This document shows, piece after piece, positions 35,101-46,700 of a DNA stretch of 64,000 bases. This DNA comes from Aurifilum marmelostoma (Eukaryota; Ascomycota; Sordariomycetes; Diaporthales; Cryphonectriaceae). Below the pieces are notes generated by a model, which saw nothing but the letters and a program-made list of their open reading frames with translations, was not told where the DNA came from and did no database searches. A program made the translations under genes and the position numbers. The stretch covers positions 1,984,001 to 2,048,000 of the forward strand of contig JAMXSV010000026.1 in assembly GCA_027559495.1 (NCBI GenBank), written 5' to 3'. How positions within the stretch are numbered: position 1 is the first letter of the stretch; the number at the start of each line of letters is the position of its first letter.

Positions 35101-38100
35101 AGGAGAGATAGACCTGAGTGACAATCTTGGCAGGTGTGTCGTAGTTCGCAATGAAGTAACAAAGGACAACATAAGCTGCGTGTTTGTTCAGCGCATCATC
35201 CAGTCTGATGTATGTCCAGCCGAATTTGATGATGTCCTTGCGAGCATCCTGAATGATCGTGTTGTGATACTTGATCAGCATCGCCGACAGTTGCAGGACC
35301 TCCATCCTGGTGTGATCAATGCCGGGCTGGGTCAGGTCATCCTGCGGATCGGCGAGGCTGGCCTTCCAGATCTTGGTGCTGATGGAGTCAATAACTGCCC
35401 TGTCGATCAAGCGGTTCGGTCGCTGTTCTGGCTCGTTCCAATGCCGCATCACGTCCATGGCGACAATAGGGTTGACAATGTAACGCAGCAAGAAGACCTT
35501 GGTCTTTTGAGAGGCAGTCCGCCCGGCATAGACCTCGAGACATCGCAGGATGATGGTCCTCCAGTACTGAATGGAGTTATTGCAGATGATGTGGTCGTAA
35601 ATGTAAGAGAAGAGACTCTGAGTCTGTCTGAGGTTGCCGACCGTGACAGAGTCAACGAGGGAGAACAGTGAGTCCAGATCGTCGGGGTTCTTCTCGAGGA
35701 ACTTCATCCCGATCGCCGTGACGTTCTCCACGGCCTGATGCGCCGCGAGCCGCAGTTGGCCCTGTACTTTGTTCTCCTTGAGGAGCTGCTCTAGATCGTT
35801 GCCCACCTGCTTCAGCCAGGCCAAGATCTCCTTCTTGTCCATCCATGCCGTGGAATTGTGCTGACAGAGAGCATTGATGGTAGTGACTGCGTTTACCACG
35901 GCAGTGGCCTTTGCTTGCTGGTCATCTGCTGGGGTCTCATTGCAGGCCTGGATCAAGCTTTCGATGTTCGCCGTGGCAACCTCTCGGAGCGCACCGCTAT
36001 CGCTAGCATGGAGTACTTGGGCGAGGAACCTTCCGTACTTGATATCGCGGATCTTGCTCAGCTGGAGAGTCCATACCTCCTGGGCGTAGCGGTTCAGATA
36101 TTTGAACACTGGTTTCCGGAATGGGCTCTGGTTGGTCCGCCGCAGTCTCTCTTCCAGCTCCAAGGTCGTGTCAATGACCTGCACCTTGTAGCTCTCTGCA
36201 GCGGGGGGGGAGCAGGTGGAATATGTTGAACACTGCCGCGATCACTTCGATCATCTCGTGCTGCTCAAAAAAAGTGAAAGAGAGCTGTTGTAGGACATTT
36301 GCTTCCGCAAGCGACCTAACGTGGTCCAGCAGACGCTGGCCGATCTCGACCTTGAAGTAAGAGGTCAAAAGCTTGAGAAGGCGCGCGAGGTTGTTGAGTC
36401 CCTGAAGACTGAGCCTCTTGGCATCCTGAAGGCTGGCTAACACGGGCCTGAGTCCCGACTGTAGAAGGTCCTTGGGTAGCTTGTTGTTTTGTGACAGGAC
36501 CGTCTTCAGGGCGTCGTAGGCGGCGTCGATGATCGGGGTCTGCTGCAGGTACAGACATTTGAAGAATGTGGCCACTATCCTTGTGCGGTCCTTGTTTGGC
36601 TGATTCGGCTGAGCAGATTTCATAAAATCCTCAAAGTCCATGGCTGTGCTCAGAATCTTGATGCAGGCTACTCGAAGGCTCACAATGTAGTTCTGTGTCC
36701 TGAACTCGGCAGCCTTGGTAGCCAGCGAGTCATCGGTCGCCTCAGCCAGCGCCAGCGACTCCATAAGCAGCCGGGTGAGATTCTCGTCCATCTTGACGAA
36801 ATCGGGCTTCAGAGACATGTAGTACGTGACGGCGTCAATATAGCCAATCTGCACCGGGAAAGGCAGCGCTCTTAGCGGTTTGGCGTAGATCTGGTTCAGC
36901 AGACGCTCTTTGTGCGGCTCAAGCAGCTCCCAGACCTGCGCATCTGCAGCTTTTGCAATGGTATCGAGACTCCGCTTCGCAGTCTCACGGACGTGCTTGT
37001 TCATGTGCGACAGCTCCTGGTTGAGCACATTGCAGATATGCCACATCCGCGGCTGTTTGGGAGGCGGTTGTCCCTTCTGCTGTTCCACTGGCAGGCAGTC
37101 TTCCTTCTTGATGTTCTTCGTGATCCTGGTGAGAAGTATGTCCAGAGTGTCCTGCGCCGCACGCCTTGTACCTTCAGGAAGGTCCTGCGGCATGTCCTTG
37201 ACCACGAAGAGAAGTGCCCTGAGACATTCGGCCTGCTTCATGTTGATCCACTGATCTCCCAGGTCAACATCGGTCAGCAGCATCTGGATACCGAGACTAC
37301 CGCCGGCTTTGGAGAACCATTCCTCCTCATAACATCCGTGACAGAAGGCAGACCCGAGATTGTGGAAGAATGTCAAGCGGAAGACTTGACTCGGGGATCC
37401 CAGTATGATGGCTGCTGAGTTGTAGACCTCTTGCGTTGCTCGCTGGGCTGCTGACCGTACATCTGGATGTTCGGAAGCCAGCGACTCGAGGATTGCATCG
37501 CATAGAACACGGGTATCGAGACACATGGGTCCCTCGCCAGCGTTCACATCGAAGGGGCTGGCGCTCCGTTTGCAATCAACAAGAGCCCTGCCCACTTCAA
37601 TGATCGCGAAATGCCGGCACAGGTTAAGTAGGAAGGCGTTGGCCTCTTCCTTGAAGTCCGGAAGAGAACTGGCAAACATCATGGCCTTGATCAATCGCTT
37701 CAGCGTATCATCCTGCTCCTCTTTGTTGTGCACCGAACGTTGACGATCAGAAGTCTCGAAAATGGAAAAATCGGCATCGGTCTTGCGTGCCAACAGATCC
37801 TGGACCTGCAGTCGTACCAGCCGAGGGAGGTCATCGGGCAGGTTGTCATGACCGATGCGCAGCTTCAGGTGTGCCTTCAAGAACTGGAAAGCCTTCTCCT
37901 TGTAGTATCCGTCGAATTCCTTGGGCGAACCGCTCTTGGTAGGTCTTGGAACTTCGGTCAGCTTCGTAATAGCAAACTGGATCCCCATGCTGGCGGGGAA
38001 GGCTCTCTCCTTCTTAGAGCCGATCAGCCGCAGATCGAAGCTTGAGAAATCATCGATGAACTGCTTGTAGTCAAGAGGGATGGCATCCGTCATGTACTTG

Positions 38101-40932
38101 CGATTTCGTCCGCCTAGCTTTCCGAGGATTCTGAGTGTGGTGTGGGCGTGGAAATGTGAGTAAGGCGCTGGTTTGAGGTGGTCAAAAAGGGCCGTCATGA
38201 GCTCATCCATCACTGGTGCCATGATCGGATCCAGGTAGTCCGCGGTCAGGTTGTCCACACAGAGCTCGAGGGTCCGCAGACCCTGGCCCACCAATTCGCT
38301 GCCCGCACGCAAGGCAACGACGAGGGGACGCATCAGAAAACTCAGGTGGGGAAGCAGATTGCTCAGCCTGGCCGGAACAGTCAAACAGAGCTCCACGTAG
38401 AGATCCCGCTCCGAGGGCTTTCTGGCTGCCCTGAGCAGGTTGTTGAGGACATCCAAGAGCATCTCCAAGAGCGGCAGGATCTTCTTGTAGAGGTGCTCGA
38501 ACTTTCCACCACCGATGCTCCTGAATAGCGACCGGAGAAGCAAGAAGTAGTTCATGGGCTCTTCCGCTTTCGTGGAGTACTCTATGGACTTGGTCACAAT
38601 GTCGACGACGTGCGGGAGCAGGACCTGCTCGTTCTGAGCAGCGAACAGAGTGACAGCCATGAAGGCCAACTTGAACAGTCTCAACAATATGGAGGCCTTC
38701 TTCACATCGGCTGATCCGACATCCTCGATATGCTCCATCAGAAACCTGAGCAGCATGCCACAGAAGCTCGGTGAGGTTGCCTCGCTGGCAAGGAAGAACT
38801 GAGGGATGTGCAGGAGCCCAGTGTGGTCAAATATCATCTCGTAAAGATGGGGTATCTCCTGCTGAAAGACCTCATTGAATGTCGCCGGATCGATACTGTG
38901 GAAGACAGTCGCGAACGTCTCCAGGAGGTCCTTCTCCTCCTTGGTGCTCGAGTTCATGTAGAAGTTGGCCATGTACTCGACCGCCGATTGATACTGCGAC
39001 TCGTGCAAGGGCTTGCCGATCTCGTAGTAACGGAAGACGTAGGCACCCTCTCGGAACAGCTTGATGATCACCTGCACCTCCTCTGGACTGAATCCGTACG
39101 CAACGTCAACCCAGTGTGGGGGAGCATTTGCCTGCTCTACGGCGTGCGGAGGGTTGCAGATCCTGAGCTGGTAGAAAGTGTTTTTGAGGCCGTTCATCAA
39201 GTTCTTGAACAGAAACTTGTTGTCAATCACAGGGTCCGCTCCCTTCTCTCGAGGGTTCGAGGTCTTGATGGGCATTGCGTTGAAGATGTCGATCTCGTCC
39301 CAGTCCGGAGGGTCGTTCTTGTCCGCAAGGTACGTGTCTTGAACCTGCTCCTTGGTCTGCTTCGCGTACGACTTGGACAATTTCACTGCGTTGGCGTACT
39401 GGCGGTTCATCGCCGCAAATTTATCCCCGATGGCGTTCAAGATCATGATCAGATAATGTCGAGCATCGACCTTGTTATCCATCTTGGCGATGCACTCGGC
39501 CATGTTCAGCAGCAGCTTCGCGCTCATGGTCTGGAAACTGGTGCCGGGAAACGGGTCCTGGAGGTTCCTCGTGTAAACCTCCACAGTCTTTCTAATCTGC
39601 GCCGGGCCGAGCGAATCCCTGACGTGATGGATGAGGTCTGCCAGCATGCTGTAGGCCAGTGGCCGCATGTTCTCGTAGACGGTAAGCCCATCTCCGATCA
39701 GGGTTCTCTCGTCCAGGAGCTCATCAATCTTGGTCAAGAAGATTTTCCGAAAGTTGAAATTGATTATGTGCCGGATCGCGACGAGCAGTTCCTTCCTCGC
39801 ACTTGACTTCTCGCGAGGGCAGTCTTTCAACAGCCGGACGACGATGTCCGGCAAGGTGGGGAGGAAGTCAGTCAGCTGTTGTGCGTACTGCCTGAGCAGG
39901 TAGGCCAAGAAACTCATAGTCTTGACCTGGGCTGTGATGAACTCCCCAAACGCTGCCCTGTTCTTGATGTCTGGGCTGACGCCTGCAAATATCTCCCCCC
40001 TGGCAGCTGCGTCGGCGTGTGCTTGCTCCTGAGCCTTGGCCTGCAGGCAGAGCACGCTCTTGATCAACGGCACAAAAGCCTTGACATTGGTCGGAACAGT
40101 CGTGCGGTAGACCTGGAAGATCGACACCACGATGATTGGGCATTCCGACAGGACCTTGAAAGACTGCATTCCCTTCAGCAACGGGCGAGCCGTAGGCTGT
40201 TCGACTCCGAACTCTGTTGTTGTTGCCGTTGGTGATGGCGGCCGAGGGCTCTGGTGCTGGTGGAAGTTTGTCTGCGAACTCGAGGGTGTGGAAGGCAGAC
40301 CGGCAGCGGCCGGCGTGGGCTCGTTGTCCAGCTGCTCCCGGACCACCCGCTCCATCTGCTCAAACAGCTCTTGGATGAGGCTCAGAAAGTCCTGCACCTT
40401 GTTCTGGACCACCTTGGGCTGGTGCCGCATGATGTCAGAGATGACCTTGACACAGATGACGGCGTTCTCCTCGTTGTCGTTGCGCACGAGCTTCATCAGC
40501 AGTTCGACGGTCTCGAGCGCATATTCCTGGAACGGCTCGGTCGGCGTAGGGGCTGTAGGGAATCGGTGCAGGATCTCGAGGATGGTATTTCGGAGTTTCT
40601 GCAAGCACACAAAGTCAGCACGGTCTGTGGGGAAGGAGCCACAGCCACGGTGCCCTACCTGCTCGTTTGAGGTGCTCTGGAAGATACATGGTCCGTTGAG
40701 GGTGTTGATGAAGATGGGCATGACCTTCTGCAGGAAGATCTTGTAGTTGGGCCCGTTTACAAAGACATCGAGGTTGTCGCGCAACGTTGTCGCGGCCTCA
40801 ACCTTTGCGCGGGACTCTGCAGCATTGTGAAGGTCAGCATGTGCTGTGAGAGGTCGAGCGTCGGCCCCTCACCAGCTTACCAGTGTCCGACGTTGTGAGG
40901 CGCTTCACCACATCGTCAAGGAGTTGCGACAT
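29136..40932 (-). CDS. TRA1: TRA1/TRRAP-type PIKK-family pseudokinase of SAGA and NuA4 (two indels in this assembly)
   Basis: Giant nuclear scaffold that binds activators and recruits the SAGA and NuA4 acetyltransferase complexes. Four exons are read: 40932..40881, 40816..40659, 40598..29895 and 29828..29136, giving about 3,868 residues, the usual fungal Tra1 size. Most of the protein is HEAT/TPR-like helical repeat. A FAT region precedes a PI3K-like domain and the FATC end NPISLAMMDALWQAYL. The kinase core keeps family residues (RPFAVQHP-type segment, FWLFKRRFSYQMA) but lacks the catalytic HxDN and DFG motifs, as in Tra1/TRRAP. A Pro/Ala/Asn/Gly-rich segment of about 100 residues (31090-30790) separates FAT and kinase regions. 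Introns 2 (60 nt) and 3 (66 nt) are multiples of three without stops. A G8 run at 36203-36210 (+1) and a G5 run at 34819-34823 (-1) break the frame. Because the gene is essential in yeast, assembly error is likely. Confidence 0.92.
29829..29894 (-). other. TRA1 intron 3, 66 nt, in frame and stop-free
   Basis: The donor is GTAAGT, the branch-like site CCTAAC and the acceptor CGGCAG. The 22 codons it would encode match nothing in the family, and removal joins GESNK to QKSGEQ. A naive gene caller would read straight through it. Confidence 0.82.
34819..34823 (-). other. Frame break at a G5 run in TRA1 (one base apparently missing)
   Basis: Upstream coding ends with LRKVAN in one frame and downstream coding resumes with PPNPSFESRR in another. 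Six rather than five bases here would join them. The direction is opposite to the break near 36206, so the two compensate. Confidence 0.75.
36203..36210 (-). other. Frame break at a G8 run in TRA1 (one base apparently extra)
   Basis: The reading FNIFHLLPP runs into a spurious tail. With seven bases it continues AAESYKVQVIDTTLELEE, matching the downstream frame exactly. Confidence 0.85.
40599..40658 (-). other. TRA1 intron 2, 60 nt, in frame and stop-free
   Basis: The donor is GTAGGG, a GCTGAC branch-like site lies about 20 bases before the acceptor, and the acceptor is TTGCAG. Its removal joins STSNEQ to KLRNTILEIL, which fits the conserved N-terminus. Confidence 0.8.
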
Positions 40933-42406
40933 GGTCGCTACTAGTGTCTTGATGCCACCTGCAGCAATGCCATGGAACGCTGTCTGTCGCTACGATGTAG
41001 CGTGCGAGATGTGGGCGCGGGGGCCCCAAGGCTCGGTTGCTGCGCGGGGCGCTTCGTTTGCACGGTGGGCGATGAGCTCAAGATAGCTTTAGAAGTCGCA
41101 CCGTGAAACTCTGCGAGCGCCAGCGTAATTCATAATATTGAGAGACAGGTGCAAAATCAGCCAAGTCAAGTTGAGAGAAGGAAAGGTTAAGTGGTGGTGG
41201 TGGTGGTGTTGGTGGTGAAAAGGTACAGAGCGTTGGAATTGCCCTCTAGACGCGTAGGGTGCGTTTGCTAGTATGTATTGAAGAGAAGTGGGATAGAGAG
41301 ACTGACAAGAAATCCAAAGTGCTGGGGCATCCCGTCGCCAAAATCAAGTGGAGCTAGTGCAAAATTATGTAAGCCTTTCAAGGTATGCTATTGGACAGGA
41401 AACTAGAGCCTAGTTGGATAGGTGTGGGTCTGTCGGGGAAGCTTTTCTTATCTGAACAATCTTATCATCCTATCTTCAGACTCTTGGGATTCAACTCTGA
41501 CATATCAGAGTTTCTTTCCAACGACCAGCAATTATCTTGTACGCTCCTAATTCATCTAGATGCAATTGTCTAGCGTCTATCAAGATATTGTGATTCCCTA
41601 CCATATCACCTCTACATCCAGCCTTGTTGTCCTCTGGGAACTCACCGTCCCGTCTTCTCAACCACCAAAACAGAAACGTCATTCCCATCGTCACATGTAA
41701 TGACGTGCGTGCCGCCCAGGCTGGGGTCCTTTTGGGTTTCGGACAGAAAAGATGGGACGTTGAGACCCGCTCGATCTTAACCTCAACATCTATGACTCCG
41801 TGGGGACCGTGAATAAGAGATGCTCACCGACATGTGTCAGCTGAATCATCCCCCCCCAAGACATGCATACTCTCATGTACCTACCGTACCACATAGTACA
41901 GTGTACTTTACATTTCAAATGATTTAGTCATCTTGGTCAACCAGATATAAGGACCAACAGCTACTTCACACATCGATTTCACTCTCACGAACAAGCAAAG
42001 CAAGGGGACAGAGTACATTTAGATATCAGCCAATTGGCCTGGTATTCTCTCCTTTTTTATCTATGAAGCGAGTGTCTCTTCCGCAGAAGACTCAATGCGG
42101 TCTGCATATGCAAGAAAGGTCCAAGGCACCCACATCGCAGGTAACCAAGGGAACCGGTGTGTATAAATGATACAGTCAAGAAGGTAAAAGACCAAGATCG
42201 CCCAACGCCCAAGGAACTTTTTACAGTTGGTATCGTTCACATGTCCATTCATCAAGCCCTAAAAATGCCACACCATGAGACCCCATCTCTCCATCCAGGA
42301 AGGTAAGGAAGGCCACAGGAGGGAAGAAAAAAGAAGTGAAAAGAAGAAGCTGGTCGAGGAAGAGAATCCCCTGCTGGTCTCAAGTGACCATTGACAATTT
42401 GGGGGC
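40933..42406. other. Intergenic region upstream of TRA1
   Basis: About 1.5 kb between the TRA1 start and the LPMO stop has no recognisable gene. A GGT repeat lies near 41191-41217. The LPMO 3' UTR and the TRA1 promoter must both lie here. Confidence 0.55.
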
Positions 42407-43588
42407 TTAGGCCTGGCCAAAGAGCAGAGGCAGACCACGCTTCTTGTTGCGGCGCTCGGCACGGCTCTTCCTGAAGCGGCGGCTCTTGGAGGCAGCGACG
42501 ATCTCAAAGTTGGTGCCGGAGCCGCTGCAGGAGGTGCCGGAGGCAACAGGCATGGCCACAGACCACTCGCCAGAGGCGCAGACCTGGTAGGTGGTGCTGC
42601 TGATGCAGGTGTACTCGCCCTCGTCAGAGCAGGCGCCGGTCTGGGTGCTGCCGCTGCTGGAGGATGAGCTGCTCGAGGAAGACGAGGAGCTTGTCGCGGT
42701 GGGGGTGGCGGCGGCGGCGGTGACGCTGGCCTCAGAAGTCTCGGCAGCAGCCGTGGTGGTGGCGGCGGCAGCCGAAGTGGCAAAGACACCACCGCCAATT
42801 GCGACGCTGGCGGAGGCGCTGACTGCAACGGCGGTGGTAGTCGCCTCGCTGGCAGCCGAAGAGCCGCTATCAGTGCCGACGGTGCAGTCACCAGTCGGCG
42901 TGCCCCAGGCGGTGGTGGCGCCGTTGAGCTTCTGGACGACATCACCCGGGTCGGGGAAGACCAGGTCGGTGTCGGCAGGCGTGTGGCAGGTATCAGCATC
43001 GTCGTCCAGGTTGGCAACGAACATGTCAGGCAGCGCGTCGTAGTTGGACTGAGAGCCAGAGGTGCCGGTCAACTTGATGGGGGCGCACTGCATGTACATC
43101 TCACGGTTGCCAACCTTGTTGAACCAGGTCCAGGCGATGACGGCGTTGCCTGTGGGGATGTCGTCCGGGATCGTGAAGTTGTACGTGTATGGGTCAGCAG
43201 CAGTGGCCGATGTGTCCGATCCCAGGTTTCCAGCAGTGTCCTGGGCGACACAGCCTCCCTCGATGGAGGTGATGACCTTGAAGACACTAGACGACGTGGG
43301 GTTCTCATCGTAGGTGATGGAGATCTGGCAGCTGCCACCACCGTGGACACTCTGGCCCTGGAAGGCAAGAGGCTGGTCAGATCCGAGCGCCATCTCGGTC
43401 GCTCCCGATCCGTCGACGGTATCACTGCTGTATGTGACAGATCCCGTTGCTTGGCAGGGGTAGTCGCTGGAGGAGATGGGGCCGTTGGTGGCCGAAGGGG
43501 TAGCAAAACGGGCCGGGGTAGCCAGGAACATGTGGGCATTCGCCACGGCGGCAAGGCCGCAGACGGCGGTGATCTTGGTGAAAAGCAT
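42407..43588 (-). CDS. Secreted AA11-like lytic polysaccharide monooxygenase with C-terminal X278-like module
   Basis: Copper enzyme that oxidatively cleaves polysaccharide, chitin in characterised AA11 members. It is one exon of 393 residues starting at the ATG at 43588. An 18-residue signal peptide ends ANA, exposing His19 as the mature N-terminal residue of the histidine brace. The second brace His is His82 in SVHGGGSCQ. Tyr165 in GNREMYMQCAP is the probable axial position. Paired Cys (YPCQ, SCQ, GGC, QCAP) suit a disulfide-rich fold. A Ser/Thr/Ala-rich linker with a nine-Ser run leads to a small Cys-containing module (GEYTCISSTTYQVCASGEWS) resembling X278, seen in AA11 enzymes. The chain ends in an unusually basic tail (RRFRKSRAERRNKKRG). 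A longer in-frame N-terminus from 43699 is possible but would bury the signal peptide. AA11 assignment is by motif, not search. Confidence 0.8.
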   Translation of the reverse strand: MLFTKITAVCGLAAVANAHMFLATPARFATPSATNGPISSSDYPCQATGSVTYSSDTVDGSGATEMALGSDQPLAFQGQSVHGGGSCQISITYDENPTSSSVFKVITSIEGGCVAQDTAGNLGSDTSATAADPYTYNFTIPDDIPTGNAVIAWTWFNKVGNREMYMQCAPIKLTGTSGSQSNYDALPDMFVANLDDDADTCHTPADTDLVFPDPGDVVQKLNGATTAWGTPTGDCTVGTDSGSSAASEATTTAVAVSASASVAIGGGVFATSAAAATTTAAAETSEASVTAAAATPTATSSSSSSSSSSSSSGSTQTGACSDEGEYTCISSTTYQVCASGEWSVAMPVASGTSCSGSGTNFEIVAASKSRRFRKSRAERRNKKRGLPLLFGQA

Positions 43589-43747
43589 TTTTGCTGTTTG
43601 AAGGACTGCGTTGAGGGCTGATGGGTTTCGTTCCAGACGAAGTGTCCTCAAGAAAACAATGTGTCGCAAAGACTGATTTGGTGTCGGTGGTAAAGGCAAG
43701 AGTTGATTGTACCTGTGCTGCAGAGATGATTAGAACCTGACATGATA

Positions 43748-43754
43748 TTATATA
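43748..43754 (-). promoter_or_regulatory. Possible TATA box of the LPMO gene
   Basis: TATATAA on the minus strand lies about 160 bases upstream of the ATG, within GGGGTATATAATATC. The distance is plausible for a fungal core promoter with a leader of about 130 bases. Confidence 0.45.
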
Positions 43755-46700
43755 CCCCATCTCGAGGAGAGACGGTCTTGTTGTTTCTGCCTCTGTAGAG
43801 AGTCAATCTCACAAAAGAGCTTGTTCACTCACCTAACAATGCTTTGTATGTAGCTCTTGGGAAGTACAATAACACAATGTGCCTTGAAAAGGTTTCTGCT
43901 GATTTCTTTTGTTCGAGAATGAGTGGTATGCACCAGGCAGGATAAGGCGAAATCAGTGAAAGGGGAAAAGAAAAAAAAATAACAGTCCTCCAAGGAGTGA
44001 AAGTGACTGCTCAAGTCTTCTGCGAAAGAGATGGATGATGGGGAACAACACTTAAAGAGGAAGTGAGGTCGGGCTACAAGAGCACCTTTATATCACGAGC
44101 GACGATATTGTGGGCAAATACTACGTAGAGACAGCGAGCAGGGGAAACGAACCGGTACATTGAATTACCACCCCCCCCCCCCCCCTCTCCTCCCCTCCTC
44201 TATTCTGGCCAGGGACGGACGTAGACGCAGGCCCCCCCCTCCCAGGATTCCACCTCGACCTAAATTGGGGACATGGGTGGGTACCCAAGTACATGGGGGC
44301 AAGACCCTCAGCCACGAACCAGTGAAAATCAGGAACAGCACTCGAGGGCCTTTCATGCGATGCATGGTGGACCCGCTCATGGGATCAGGGGTTAGAGCTC
44401 AGCAGCCGAGCAGAGGCAAACGGCAGCGCGTGATAGGCTGTGCCGGCTCTGGCTTGTTTCGGATTTGCACAGCAAGAGGGAAAACTTCTTTCAGCCAGTG
44501 GCCAAGGAGTCAGACATGGCTTCCTGCACGATGAATGCCCACACACACCTTTTACCTGTAAGTGCTCGCCGCCTTGCCCCTGACTAAATCCCCTTTGGGC
44601 AGGCGGCCGTGGAAGGGGGTCTGGAGAGGCGGGTGGTAGGAATCACTTTTGTGCATGGCACAAAGAGGGCAAAGACACCATCGGCAGGACCAGACGGGAC
44701 ATTTGTATTTACCCCGCCGAGCAGAAAAGAAGTACCGCCGCGACTCGCACAGGATCGAAGTTGGTTCTTTGATGCGACCAGATGAGCTGACCGAGATGGA
44801 CGCAATCAGGCGGGTTGGTGATCGCCCTGGGAGCCTCAGTCAAGCTTGTGCACCCCTCGGCTAGCCCAGACCCAGAGTTTGCCTTCAGTGATAGTGGAAG
44901 GACATGATGCAGGAGACAGAACACTCGAACGCTCTGGCGCGGAGGGACCCAGGTCCGATTTTGGTGTCGCCTTCCACGCCTGTCGCGAACTCCTTCGGCC
45001 GCCACGCGCTCCCATGTCGATGGTGTTTGTAGGCCGGATTTTTGCATCCAATCGAGGGCCATCTTTGCATGGTGGGGCCGCAGGTGTGTTCTTTCTGGAC
45101 AAGGAATGTTCAGAGCGTGAACCTGGCTCGCCCTCAGGGGGAAGCCGAAGGAGGCAGTACGAGAGGCTACAGAGGCCTGGACTTCAGGAAGTCAGCCGGT
45201 GTCCCCCCCCCCCTCTCTTCTCTTCCTCTTTTTTTTTTTTTTTTTTTTTTCTTTTTTTTTCCCTTATTCTCCTTTGTAAGGTTTCAGGGGGTGCCCTTGC
45301 ACGAATCCCAAGCCTCTCCGCCCCTCCAAACCCCTGGCATAGCGCCGCTGTCAGGGGCGCTTGAGGCGCATCTCCAGAGCGGCTGGCTGACATCTGTTCG
45401 CCTATCGTTCTCCGCAAGCTCCAAGAAAATCGGATCCGGCACAGGATTTTGCGCTGCCGTCCTTGTTGTCTGTCCTACCTGAAGAGGCAGCCGGACCCAT
45501 TCCCACATGTGATATGCGTAGCATTACCCACAAAAGTATACGTACTTATGGCAACGTATAGCGATTGCGAGTCGGCTGTGACGAAGAGACCCCCGTCCCG
45601 CGCAGTCGATAGGCGCCCAGCAGTCAGTCGCCAGGCACGCAGCATGTGGTGTTGTCTGCCGTACCCCTCCCCCCACCATTCACGCATCCACGCCATCATC
45701 GTGCATGTCCTAGCACTTTGTTGCGATGCCGAATAAGCGGTGATCGTGAAACAGGAACCACAGTCATGAGATGCCACAAAGATGCCTGTGTCTGTGGTAC
45801 TCTAGGAGCAAAAGCCCACCGTAGCACAAGATCTCTGTGTGGTAGTCCAGTGTGTAGAGATCGACATGTGCGCAAATTACGCACAAGCAATCCCGCGAAG
45901 AAGCACCGCGGGGACCCAGAACGGCACGCAGGGGGGGGGGAAAAAAAAAAAAAAGCATGACGGCCGGGGCCGGCTCCTTGGCGGGGGGCGACAGGCGAGA
46001 TACAGAATACCATGCCGAGGGGCCCAAAATAGGCCCCTTCTCCTCTTGCCATGGACCCCCTTTCAGCACATCCCATCTCATGGACTGATGGATCGATCCT
46101 TGGCAGGAAACGGGGTCCGAGGTTTCTGTTGCCTCGGTGGGCAGACCACGTAGTCGGATGACGAGAGATGTCAGTCAGTATGCAATTCTGCCTTCTTCGC
46201 AGGTAGGGATGGAGGAGGTCACGGAGGCCAACCAAACAAGCTCAGCCCGGGGTGGAACCAGACCACGGTGTGCAGGAACCTCGAACCTCGCCTCCTGCTG
46301 TCCAACAGAGATGCCCAAGTGGCCACAGACCCAGCAGGGCAGGGTTCCTAGTATGCACGGGGCACGGGTGCTAAGGTGTGGGTGGGGCTGGGGGACGTTT
46401 CAAAACTCTTAGCCAGTGCTTGTCCCTCCTCTTCCTATTCCCCGACTTTTTCATCCCGATGTCAATGTCAATCGCACTTTTCTTTTTCTGGTCGACCCCA
46501 ACTGACCCAGCTCGCCCAAGGTGCGATCGTCAGGGACAAAATCTCATCACACCCGCGCACACTGGAGGGATCCACGCGCCATGAGACAAGAGCCAAGCCA
46601 AGGAGGTCGGTGAGGTAACCACACTAAAACCAAAAGAAAAAGGGAAAAAAAAAAAGAAAAAAAGCCAAGTTTTGTGCTGCTCGTAAATAAATGCAGATCA

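Noticed and set aside
29094..40746. Several plus-strand open frames of 100-330 codons opposite TRA1
   Set aside because: They mirror TRA1 codon bias and show no family motifs; the minus-strand protein is conserved throughout.
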